64,000 bases of DNA from Silene conica. Taxonomy: Eukaryota > Streptophyta > Magnoliopsida > Caryophyllales > Caryophyllaceae. The notes under the pieces are model-generated. The model was not told the origin of the DNA. It was given only the letters and a program-made list of their open reading frames with translations, and did no database searches. The stretch covers positions 15,815,001 to 15,879,000 of the forward strand of contig CM055318.2 in NCBI GenBank assembly GCA_029255685.2, given 5' to 3'. Positions 11,512 through 21,139 of the stretch are shown here, in pieces (position 1 is the first letter of the stretch; every line of letters starts with the position of its first letter). The position numbers were made by a program, and so were the translations under genes.

Positions 11512-12121
11512 GTCACGAGTCGTAAGGGCCAAAAAAGCCCAACCTAGCCTGAGGGCTAATTTAAGCCCGCAAGGGCTGGATCTGGGCTAAAGAAAAAGGC
11601 CCATTGACTTGGCCCGACCCGGCCCGACCCCAATGTATGGGCTGTTTTTAACATATTAGCTTTCCTAACCAAACAATAGATTTCACGTCCTTCCAATTCC
11701 CTTCTCTCCCCTCCCTTTCCTTCCATATCCCTCAATCCAAACACACCCTTAGTATTTAATAAGGAATTTTTAAATATAACTCAACTCGAACCGTTACTAG
11801 ATAAACCTAATATGGTTGCTAGAAAGCGAGATAAGTATTTGTCAATGTAAACGCCAATAAGATGGATGATTCGTTTGATTTTGATAGGAATATTAAGATT
11901 ATAAGTTAGATTTATCTGCCCATTACTCAATTCATAAGATTAAAATAAAGTCTGTAAAGTTGGCAAGGTGGGACTAGCTAGGGTTGTTGCTTTTGTCCTT
12001 AAGATTCATCAAAAGGACCAAAATTACTGTTTAGCATTTGGCTGTATCTTAATATTAGGGGACATTAAGTACAAAATTAATCACCATTGCAACATAAATT
12101 ATCAGGTACTGATTTTGCTAA

Positions 12122-14113
12122 TCCCCTATCTATAAAAGGAAGGTTATTTCTAGGCTTGTGATTGGCTGAAATTTTTACTTTTTACTTTTTTTTTTACACA
12201 TTAACCAACCTCACTCTCTCCACTTACTCTCTCTCCAATTAATTACCCTCTCTCCTCATTTTTTATTATTTTTTATATACATATTCATATGTTAAAAAGC
12301 TTATGATAAAAAAAATTAATCACATTCAACCTTACAATAAAAGAAAATTTTAAAAAAATTGGAAATCTATATTGGGGACAACAAATTTTAATTAAAAAAA
12401 AATTACAATTCCGGAAAATTAACCTCTTAGATACCTTGACAATTAAAATTAAATTAGAATTTTTGTATGAACGGTCTCATACTCTCATACCATAAGACGA
12501 TCAACATATATGAAAAGAAAAATCGTTTATTAGCACTGAAGAAACAACTTTTTATATGAGACCGTATTACTCTATAATTTGTGACAATTAAAATGTATAA
12601 AAGCAAATTTATATACTATATAAACATATACATTAAATTTAACACGAGGCCCAAATTTTAAGATTTTGATGAAAAATAAATCCTAAAAATATCTATATTT
12701 CCGAAAATATGAAAAAAAAAAGTCACTATTTAATTAAAAGTGGTCACTACGTATCAAAATGTGATCACTTTCCTACTGGTCGCATGTGCGACCGTCGTAA
12801 AGTAGAATTTTGCGAAATGGTAAATTAAGGCTACATAAAATAATACGAGTAATAATTATTATTAGGTGATATTGTCGACTCATGCATCTATATCGATCCA
12901 TGTTTTTATGGTTGTCTATTAGCCCAAAATATATATTTTTACAAGTTCAGAAATAGTTGGGGTCAACAAAAATATACAATGCCGTTTTATTATATACGGT
13001 TTTAGATTAAATCCCTTATCTATAAAAGGAACAACTTTTCCTGCTTTATCATTGGTTGCTTAATTTTAGGAAATTAAAAACCTTCTTTCTCGCCATGTCC
13101 CACCACTCACACAAGGAGCTTTAATTTTTCTTCATTTTACTTTTCTCCCTTTAACATTCTAAAGTTACAAATAATTTTTATCTCCATAATAAAAAAACAT
13201 CTTTACTCCAAATTCGAAAATAAAAAAATCACTAAAATTCTACCCAGAAATATAAAATTCAACAATATTAAAAAAAGTTGGACAATTAGAAGTAATTAAC
13301 AAATATTTAGAGGTATGAAAAACGAAACAAAACGAAAAAAATTATACAAAGGGTTAAAAATTAACAAACATACGTATATCTAAAAAAATGAAAAAAAATA
13401 CACGAGGAGATAAAAATTAACAAAAAAACGTAAATTAAAAAATGAAAGAAACGTAGATCAAAAATTTTTGAATAAGATCAAATAAACCCAACCCACAAAA
13501 TTTAAAAAATGAAAAAAATACACGAGGAGATAAAAATTAACAAAAAAAACGTAGATTAAAAAATGAAAGAAACGTAGATCAATTTTTTTTTAATAAGATC
13601 GAATAAACCCAACCCATTAAATTAGCAAAAAAAAAATATAAATTTACGATTTTTAAGAAAATATAACAACCTTCGAGAATTAGTCAATTAAAACTACGTT
13701 AACATCGAGTAAAAAGATGGTCTTAATAACAATACATTATTATTTTCTTTATAAAATCATCCACAAATTTTAAGAGACTGCTATTAAAAATATTTCTATC
13801 ATTTTACTTTCATTTAGAGAGTAAGTTATTTAAAGGGTAAGATATAGAAATACAATACAATTTCTTTATCTATTTTATATGGTTCAAATTTATTTCATAA
13901 TGTCATGATTATTTATTTCAATTTATATAATCATTAAAAAAAATTTAATTATACCAGTAAATCAATTATTTGGAGTCATAATCATCCCGGAATTCATAAT
14001 TTATATATTTCTCATTTAAATTCATATTAAATTATATTTGTACTAATTTTTTAATGTATTTACGAAATTTTTACAAATAGACCCGTACATTTTTCGTACG
14101 GGCATAAAACTAG
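12122..14113 (+). mobile_element. Helitron-like element(s), plus orientation, with two candidate 5' ends
   Basis: The 3' end has a stem CCCGTAC (14082-14088) / GTACGGG (14096-14102), then seven bases, then CTAG at 14110-14113 followed by T. That is the Helitron terminal layout. Two similar 5' ends occur, each after an A: TCCCCTATCTATAAAAGG at 12122 and TCCCTTATCTATAAAAGG at 13012. The outer span is 1,992 bp and the inner 1,102 bp. No Rep/helicase is encoded. A related element with the same ends lies in reverse orientation at 32611-34601. The interval also contains a tandem duplication at 13385-13620. Confidence 0.5.
13385..13620. repeat. Two-copy tandem duplication of about 119 bp
   Basis: The block containing TACACGAGGAGATAAAAATT, then GAAAGAAACGTAGATCAA and AAACCCAACCCA occurs twice in a row (about 13385-13502 and 13503-13620) with only a few differences. 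It lies inside the Helitron-like span, so it was probably duplicated within that element. Confidence 0.7.
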
Positions 14114-14473
14114 TTTTATAGAATGTTGTCATTTTTATATTCTCTCCTAACCGTGATCCCACACGAACAAGGTAAAAGATAAATTTAAGATTTAAATATT
14201 TTAAATAGATAAAAATTCTACCAAAATTAGTTTTAATTTGAATTGTCAATATAAAATCTTCTCCGTAGATATGTTAGAAATTAGCACAAAAACATAAGTA
14301 AAAATTGGACACTACGACCATGTAAAAAGTGATAATTTTACGACCACCACTACCCTCCCCAGCCTGCTCCCGACACCAACCACCCCTGTCTCCTTGCGAC
14401 CTTGCCCCTCACATCGCCTATACCGACCAATTCGACGGCCACCAACAAACACTTTTGTTAGGCTGCAAACTCA

Positions 14474-14906
14474 TGTTCCACATCAGCAGTGTAAAGATAA
14501 AATATCATCTTTAAAAGTGTCCTGACAATATAATAGTACGAGACCTCTTGGGAAAGAGCTCAAGATTAAATCCGTGAGGTTTAAAACGGACAATATCGTA
14601 CTATTATGGACAGTGGAAGCCGGCGTAGCAGAGGCCCAACACGAGGTATTCACGCTTCCGCACAACAAGTTGTATCAGAGCCCAATGTTTGACTTGAGCT
14701 AGACACGCGGATGCATCCATCAGCAGGCGCACTCATGTCTCACAATGTAAGGATGAAACTTTATAAATGTCCTGAAAATATAATAGTACGAGCCATTTTA
14801 AGAAGGAGGCCAAGAGTAAATACGTGAGGGCTTGGCCCAAAGCGCAATATCGTACTATTATGGACAGTGGTCACCCGCGTAGCAGAGGCCCAACACGAGC
14901 ACAACA
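14474..14906 (+). mobile_element. Complete TRIM (miniature LTR retrotransposon)
   Basis: Two direct repeats form LTRs: 14474-14667 (194 bp) and 14736-14906 (171 bp). Both start TGT.(C)CACA-like and end CACAACA. Each contains an internal pair ATAATAGTACGA ... TCGTACTATTATGGACAGTG and CGTAGCAGAGGCCCAACACG. Three bases after the first LTR comes TTGTATCAGAGCCC (14670-14683), which fits the initiator-tRNA-Met primer-binding site (TGGTATCAGAGC). The internal region is only about 68 bp and noncoding. A total length of 433 bp is typical of TRIMs. Flanking duplications have decayed (ACTCA versus ACTTT). Confidence 0.75.
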
Positions 14907-15506
14907 ACTTTTTCAACAACTCAAAATCCAAACCCTTATGTAAAACTCATTTTTTAAGGAAAAGAACATTCATTCATTCTATTAAACACATGTGTTAATA
15001 AAATTGTTGACAAAACGGTAAGATTGCTTGTGATATTGCTAATTATGATCCATAACACTGGAATTGGTTATATTTTGAGAGGGGAGAAAAATAAATAATT
15101 GTTTTTAGTTTGTGTTAAAGATAAAGGATAAAATTGAAAAATTAAGTTAAATTGTGTGAGATTTAATAAAACTAAGTACGAAATTTAAAAAATACGAAAA
15201 ATAATAATGTACCGTCATCGTTTACCATATATCTTAGAGTCTCTGCTAATCATTACGTTGATAAATTGTTGATGACTTGATGAGTCTTTGTAATGAATAA
15301 GTGAATAGGCAGTAGTAATTAGTAAGGACTAAATAAGCGTGTCGCGTGTGTTTACACTTATTAATTAATTTGAAACTTGAAATGTAGGGGTGTGGAAGAA
15401 GCTGGGCGTTTAGATTACGTCTCTCATTATGAATTCAATTATGATTGACAGGCAGATTGATATAAATAAAGTTAGAAGAAGAAAATGGTGACATCCCCAT
15501 TAAATC
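14907..15506. other. Intergenic, nothing recognised
   Basis: AT-rich DNA between the TRIM and the LINE. I found no gene, inverted repeat or tandem array. Confidence 0.5.
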
Positions 15507-17477
15507 ATAAATGGACGGCTGATTACTGATAATGCTCTAATTGCTTTTGAGCTCTTCCACTCAATGAAGCGTGGCGGTGCAGGTAAACAGGGACATATTG
15601 CTCTCAAGCTGGATATGAGTAAGGCATACGATAGAGTTGAATGGGTCTTTTTAGACGAGGTGATGTGTAAGATGGGGTTCTCGTCTAATTGGCGAAACAG
15701 AGTGATGACTTGTATTTCAACGGTTTCCCATTCTGTCCTTATTAATGGGCAGGCCTCGGGTACTATCAGCCCGAGCCGGGGTCTTCGCCAGGGGGACCCC
15801 ATATCGCCATACTTATTTCTTATCTGTGCTGATGCTTTTTCCTACCTGATAAGGGATGCGGTGAATAAGGGCAAACTTCATGGGGCCCAAGTGTGTCGTG
15901 GGGCTCCTCGGATATCCCACCTCTTTTTTGCGGATGACAGTATCCTTTTTGCTAGAGCTAATATGCGGGAATGCTCCACTATTGCTGATTTAATCAGTAC
16001 CTATGAGCGAGCATCTGGTCAGAAAATTAATTATTCCAAGTCGGAAGTGGTTTTTAGCAAAAAGGTCGAAGCACATGTCAAAGAGAGGCTTGTTGACGCT
16101 CTGGGGGTTCGCGAAGTAGACCGTCATGAGAAATACCTAGGGCTCCCTACTATTATCGGAAAATCCAAGAAAGCTATTTTTTCTACTATTAAGGAGAGGA
16201 TTTGGAAAAAGGTTAAAGGATGGAAGGAAAAGCTCTTGTCAATGCCAGGAAAGGAAGTCCTTATTAAAGCGGTGATCCAAGCAATTCCGACATATATGAT
16301 GAGTATTTTTGCTATTCCAGAAGGCCTTATTGATGAAATACATGCTGTCATTGCACGTTTTTGGTGGGGTTCTACGGAAAATAAAAGGAAAATTCATTGG
16401 TGGCGGTGGGAGCGCTTATGTGTGGCAAAAAATAAGGGTGGTATGGGATTCAGAGACCTCAGGGTCTTTAATCATGCCCTTTTGGCTAAGCAGATTTGGC
16501 GGATGGAGACTAACCCCGGAGCTCTCGTCAGTAGGGTCTTCAAAGCACGGTATTTCAAAAATTCTTCGATCCTGGCTGCCAATAGGGGCCACGACCCTAG
16601 TTTCACATGGCGGAGTATGTGGGGCGCGAAGGCGGTGTTGCTTGATGGGCTATGTTGGAGGATAGGTGACGGGCGTGAGGTGAAGGTGTGGGATCAGAGG
16701 TGGATTCCGAGTGAGCAAGGGGGTATTGTTCCAGCTCCGAATTTGGAGGCAAATCCGGACATGTATGTGTGTGAGTTAATTGATGCAACCGCAGGGGAAT
16801 GGGATGAGCAAAAAATCCAATCCTTATTCCTGCCTACGGAAGTGGAGAAAATCTTAAGCATCCCCCTATGCAATACTGAGTCGAGGGATATGCTTTATTG
16901 GTGGCCAACGCGGGATGGTGAATATTCGGTGAAAACGGGGTATAGGATGGGGCTGGAGGGAAGGGGCAGAAGGCAAGAATCAGGAGGTCAGGAAGGGGAT
17001 AATGCAGTTTGGAAATCGATTTGGAGTCTGAATGTCCCTCCAAAACTCACTCATTTTTTGTGGAGGGCGTGTACCGGTATGTTGGCGGTGAAGGATGTGT
17101 TATTCCACAGACATTGCAGCAGTGATGCGGCCTGCCCAAACTGCCTGTCACATGTCGAAACAGTCCATCACGCTCTGTTTGGGTGCTCTTGGACACGGCC
17201 TTACTGGAATGCTAGCGGTTTTGAGGAGGGTCTGATGTTTGGGCTGTGTATCAGCGAAGTTTGTAGGTTAATCTCTAGATTGGATTTTCGTGGTATTAGT
17301 CATGTGAAACGTGGAGGAAATACAGTGGCCCACTCGGTTGCTAGACTTTGTACGGTAATCGGGGAGGACTGTTTGTATGTGTCAGATTTCCCAAGTTCGA
17401 TTCTGAGCTTGGCGGAAATTGATCTTATTTAATAAAATCACGTTTCCCTTCAAAAAAAAAATAAATGGACGGCTGAT
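15507..17477 (+). mobile_element. 5'-truncated LINE with perfect 17-bp target duplication
   Basis: The direct repeat ATAAATGGACGGCTGAT occurs at 15507-15523 and 17461-17477. The element between them ends in a 9-A tail (17452-17460) preceded by CGTTTCCCTTC. The 5' end is truncated inside the reverse transcriptase. The exact duplication and the long open frame indicate a fairly recent insertion by target-primed reverse transcription. The body is visibly richer in G and C than its surroundings. Confidence 0.92.
15564..17432 (+). CDS. LINE reverse transcriptase ORF2 remnant (RT, zinc-finger region, clipped RNase H)
   Basis: This is 622 residues from the first AUG. The frame actually continues upstream to 15510, reading NGRLITDNALIAFE, the conserved start of the plant LINE RT. 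RT motif A (KLDMSKAYDRVEW, about residues 15-27), the LRQGDPISPYLF block (74-85) and the catalytic FADD (122-125) are intact. A zf-RVT region with spaced Cys/His lies at about 484-548. The last 43 residues (HVKRGGNTVAHSVARL...) are the C-terminal tip of the RVT_3/RNase H domain. They come only about 30 residues after the zinc-finger region, so most of RNase H is deleted in frame. ORF1 and the endonuclease are absent because of 5' truncation. It cannot move on its own. Confidence 0.88.
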   Translation: MKRGGAGKQGHIALKLDMSKAYDRVEWVFLDEVMCKMGFSSNWRNRVMTCISTVSHSVLINGQASGTISPSRGLRQGDPISPYLFLICADAFSYLIRDAVNKGKLHGAQVCRGAPRISHLFFADDSILFARANMRECSTIADLISTYERASGQKINYSKSEVVFSKKVEAHVKERLVDALGVREVDRHEKYLGLPTIIGKSKKAIFSTIKERIWKKVKGWKEKLLSMPGKEVLIKAVIQAIPTYMMSIFAIPEGLIDEIHAVIARFWWGSTENKRKIHWWRWERLCVAKNKGGMGFRDLRVFNHALLAKQIWRMETNPGALVSRVFKARYFKNSSILAANRGHDPSFTWRSMWGAKAVLLDGLCWRIGDGREVKVWDQRWIPSEQGGIVPAPNLEANPDMYVCELIDATAGEWDEQKIQSLFLPTEVEKILSIPLCNTESRDMLYWWPTRDGEYSVKTGYRMGLEGRGRRQESGGQEGDNAVWKSIWSLNVPPKLTHFLWRACTGMLAVKDVLFHRHCSSDAACPNCLSHVETVHHALFGCSWTRPYWNASGFEEGLMFGLCISEVCRLISRLDFRGISHVKRGGNTVAHSVARLCTVIGEDCLYVSDFPSSILSLAEIDLI

Positions 17478-17824
17478 ATTGTTGTTTAACAACTAAACGC
17501 GACGCCTCGACCACGCTACTACATACTATCGTCAACTTCTTATGACTTCCCACCCTATTTTCCTCGACTTTGTTTCCAGTTTCTTATGGATAAAGCTATA
17601 TCAATGTGGAACTTTCTTAGCTATATACTCCTATCTTTTTTTTACAAAAGTTTCTTACCTATATTTTAAATACACTTCGTATAATGTCCCTATTTCTTCA
17701 ATTCATCCTAATTATTTATTTATTTTTAATACATTTTTGTACAAATACAAATATAAAAAAATGACTGAAATAAAGGAAAATATATTTAAATTAATCAGAA
17801 AATTAGAATTGTCAACCCTTATAT
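17478..17824. other. Intergenic, nothing recognised
   Basis: AT-rich DNA between the LINE and the next TIR element. An open stretch of 98 codons has no recognisable protein character and atypical codon composition. Confidence 0.5.
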
Positions 17825-17833
17825 TATTAATAA

Positions 17834-18747
17834 CGTAATTTATTTTCGCAGTACATTTTTTACTCATTACAGTACCTTTTACACCAACCTTTCCATTTCT
17901 TTACCCTTTACTAAAAAATCATCAAATTTAATTCTCTCTACTTTCTCTCCAACTTCCATAGTTCCATGCATGTTGAGACTTTAAACTTCATCAACCTACT
18001 TAAAATTATTCAATTATAAACATAATTCAAATGAATAGTATCTATTCAATTCATGAATCTCATATTAATAATTTAATCGACTCTTTCTTACAAATTTTAT
18101 TCCTTTTTAATTAGGGTTTATATTTAAATTAAGGGCTAATTAGTACCGTATAGTGGACTTATTTATGGTGTTTTATGAGAGTCACGCAATCGACAGTCGT
18201 TCAGTGGTGTGTTTGTAGGGGACTAGTACAATAACATGGTGTTAATACATTTTATCCATTACCGAATTGACTTTTCTCGCAGTAAGCATTAATTAATCAT
18301 TAATGCCATTTTTTTTTTTTTCTAATTTTTCTTTGGCGAGTCCTTTTACCAGTTAACAAAGAAGTACATTAGCAGAAATTTTAAGAGACAGAGCCATGAG
18401 TATAACTAGTCTTTCTCACACACAAGCCGAAGTCTCTATAATCCCTTTTTTTCAATGATTTTTGAATGTACTACGTTTACGAATTAGTATATTCGTGTTT
18501 ATAGAAAATTTATGTATACAATACATGTGTTTGTAATTAAAGATAATTTATGAATAAAGTGTATAATTTATCAACGTAGTACATGATTAATTAAGACGGG
18601 TGAAATTAGAGGATTAAGGGTAATTGAAATAGGGAGAATAGTTTAGAGAGAGAGGTTAGAGAGAGAAAATGAGAGGGGAAATGAGAGGGTATAATTGTCA
18701 ACATTGTACTGCGATGAGTAAAATACGTACTGCGAAAATCAGCACCC
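17834..18747. mobile_element. Probable Mutator-like MITE
   Basis: An exact 9-bp repeat, TATTAATAA, flanks it at 17825-17833 and 18748-18756. The ends are inverted copies: TTTTCGCAGTAC near 17846 on the left matches GTACTGCGAAAA near 18728 on the right, and TTTTACTCAT follows on both. The subterminal CTCTC-rich blocks are also complementary. No transposase is encoded. The outermost few bases of the ends do not match well, and the duplication is low in complexity, so the boundaries carry some doubt. Confidence 0.6.
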
Positions 18748-18756
18748 TATTAATAA

Positions 18757-19799
18757 TAATCAAAATTTAGTTGGAATAAAAATGGGAAATAATAAGCATA
18801 TTGTTGCTTTGTCTATACGATGACATGATACTCTAGTATATCGAGAGTTTAGTTAAAAATAATTTATATTTTATTTATTATTTAATATTGAATAAGAAGT
18901 GCAAATGACGAATCAAGATTATGATAGTGGAAATTTGTTATGTCCATCTGATCTAACAACCAAGTTATTATACATCATAGCCCATTATATCCTATGATAA
19001 TCAATTACCCGAAAAATAGATTATCCATTCACCCATGCCCTCGTCATTCCGCAACTAACAAGTATCGGAGGCCTTCAGGAAATGTTAGCTTCTGGCATTA
19101 CAACGATAAGGAAACTTGCGTCTACTATTTCGTACTCCACCAATAACTTGCGTTTTCTATCCGACATGGTCTTTTGCTAGTGTTTACTAGTTGTATCTTG
19201 TATCGTAGTGTTGTTTACTTATAAGTGTACTAAGGGCGTAGTTTGCCCGAACTTTATGTTGTACGTCTTTCTTTAGAGTTGAAAAAAAAAACAAAATTGT
19301 AGGAAATAGAAGTGAAAGACATGACAAATAGAAGCACCCACAAATCCTGTTTTACCCACAAATTCTTTTTTTCCATTGCGTCACTAATTATACTCTTATG
19401 GATTAAAGTTGTATAATAATGAAAATAATAGAAGGAAATACGCATATTATCTGTGGGCAAAGATTAAGAGTAGATCAACCAATACCATATTATCGCAGAC
19501 ATTCAACTGTTGTTAGTGCCATACATGTTTATTTAGTGGCGGAAACATTTTAGTGGGAGATGACCTCCAATTGTTACCTCAATAAAGTCGATTATATTGC
19601 TATTCTTACACTTTATTCATACACAATAATCCCTTAATCAATCTGGCTTTTTATATCAACAAATTCAAATAAAAAATTAAATGTGTCCCACTCAATAATA
19701 AAAAAATTTGTACTGCCATTTTGTAAAAGATTATTATGCTAACATATAGAATAACATACATATATAGGAATGTGTGATGTAAATTCATATCTTATATCG
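18757..19799. other. Intergenic, nothing recognised
   Basis: AT-rich DNA with no convincing gene or element boundary. Confidence 0.45.
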
Positions 19800-19989
19800 A
19801 TAAAATAAAGATGAAAGATCATCTTTATAAGTGTCTATGAAATATAATAGTATGCAGAGGCTTTTGAGAAAGAGCTGAAAAGTAAATTCGGGAGGGCTTG
19901 GATGAAAGCGGACAATATCGTATTATTATGGACAGTGGAGAACGGCGCAGTAGAGGTTCAACACAAGGTACGCACGCTTTCGCACAACA
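19800..19989 (+). mobile_element. Solo TRIM LTR, degenerate
   Basis: This segment matches the LTRs of the TRIM at 14474-14906 over most of its length: AATATAATAGTA, AGAAAGAGCTGAAAAGTAAAT, GCGGACAATATCGTA minus small changes, TTATGGACAGTGGAGAACGG and the CGCACAACA end. No second LTR or primer-binding site follows. It is best read as a solo LTR or an old copy that lost its other half. Confidence 0.65.
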
Positions 19990-20337
19990 GTTTAGGACAC
20001 TAGAAATTCATAATTATTAGTTGTAGCATATGAGGTAAATTTTATTTCTGTCTAGGACCCCAATCCTTTAATTTTTTTTAATTAAAATATCTCAAAAAAA
20101 TATATATAGCAAGTATCTTAAAAGATAATAGGTTTTTTTAAGACGGATAAATGTTGGAGCCTTATAATATCACGACTCACAACAAATAAGGCAGTCAGAA
20201 AAATATTATGTAGTTCACTATCTGGTCTATCTCACATGTTGTGGAACTGTAAAAAAAAATTGTTTTGTGGCGTTAAGACATTTTGCTAATGGAATTAGGA
20301 CTAGCCTAAATAAAGGAGGACTCCTTATTTTGTTTTG

Positions 20338-20535
20338 GCAAATTCTTGTTTGAGACCGTCACCTTTGGTCTGAAATTTTACACGGGACATATGTGACCAT
20401 TTTATAGTTAAATGTAACTACACTAGTGTGGTCAATGTTACCGCTTATGATAACTTGTTTATCAATAATGATTACATTTAACTGAAAAGTGTGAACAAAA
20501 TTTCGTTTTATTATTTGAGACCAAAATTGTCATTT
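20338..20535. repeat. TTTGAGACC-ended MITE-like repeat
   Basis: It begins TTGTTTGAGACCGTCACC and ends TTATTTGAGACCAAAATTGTC, with ACAAGTT/AACTTGT and ATTTAACTG words inside. A relative lies at about 39275-39400 (TTGTTTGAGACCAACA, then ACAGTCAAATGTCAC). No clear target duplication. Confidence 0.4.
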
Positions 20536-20689
20536 AATTATTATTTTTATAGGTATTTCCCCAAAAATTAAATTGTTAAAAGGGAAGATACAAGTTTCCT
20601 GAATTGGCCCACTGAATTAATATGTTAGTGTATTTACATTTAGTATTAGGGAGTACATCATATTTACATGTGTTAACATTGAGCCGCAC

Positions 20690-20697
20690 TATAAATA
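20690..20697 (+). promoter_or_regulatory. TATA box of the second GDU gene
   Basis: TATAAATA lies 100 bp upstream of the ATG at 20790. A pure (AG)17 tract at about 20749-20782 occupies the presumed 5' UTR just before the start codon. GA/CT-rich 5' leaders are common in plants and can affect expression. Confidence 0.6.
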
Positions 20698-20743
20698 CAT
20701 GCTAAATCACAACAAATTTATTCACAAAACCTTAGCACACTTC

Positions 20744-20748
<5 letters not shown>

Positions 20749-20782
<34 letters not shown>
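20749..20782 (+). repeat. (AG)n microsatellite in the 5' UTR
   Basis: About 17 perfect AG units end 8 bp before the ATG of the second GDU gene. The tract is likely polymorphic in length and lies in the predicted transcript leader. Confidence 0.85.
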
Positions 20783-20787
<5 letters not shown>

Positions 20788-20789
20788 AA

Positions 20790-21131
20790 ATGGGGTTAAC
20801 AAGCAACAGCACAAGCACATCCATACAAATAATGAAATGGAGTTCACCCATTCCTTATTTATTTGGTGGTTTAGCCCTCATGTTAGCTCTAATTGCCATC
20901 TCCCTTCTCATTCTAGCTTGTTCTTATAGGAAAACCCATCAACCCTCTTCCGATCACGACGATACGGAAAAGGGGACGACTACGAAAAGCAAGGTGGTCG
21001 ATGATTTGCCGGAAATTGTCGTCATCATGGCCGGAGACGATAAGCCTACTTACATAGCCATGCCTATGCCTACTCACTTTTTGCCATCACTTCATTCTCT
21101 ACCTCTTCCTCATAAACCAGAGGTCGCTTAA
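20790..21131 (+). CDS. GLUTAMINE DUMPER-like protein, canonical
   Basis: A single-exon frame of 113 residues. A Ser/Thr-rich N-terminus is followed by KWSSPIPYLFGGLA, the family signature entering the membrane segment (about 23-44), then a CSYRK basic stop-transfer. The cytosolic part carries PEIVVIMAGDDKPTYIAMP with an intact VIMAG at 78-82, the motif needed for GDU action and for its partnership with the LOG2 ubiquitin ligase. It is expected to act at the plasma membrane in export of glutamine and other amino acids. The TATA box, leader and start codon are clear. The broken copy 1.2 kb downstream is its closest relative here, sharing KW.SPIPYLFGGL, so the two look like a local duplication. 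Confidence 0.92.
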   Translation: MGLTSNSTSTSIQIMKWSSPIPYLFGGLALMLALIAISLLILACSYRKTHQPSSDHDDTEKGTTTKSKVVDDLPEIVVIMAGDDKPTYIAMPMPTHFLPSLHSLPLPHKPEVA

Positions 21132-21139
21132 TTAAGTTG

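Noticed and set aside
10893..11516. Frames with repeated Ser/Arg/Leu/Ala on both strands
   Set aside because: They arise from the GAGCTCGAGCC word arrays of the hAT MITE.
16124..17043. Frames antisense to or shifted within the LINE
   Set aside because: These are shadows of the reverse transcriptase frame.
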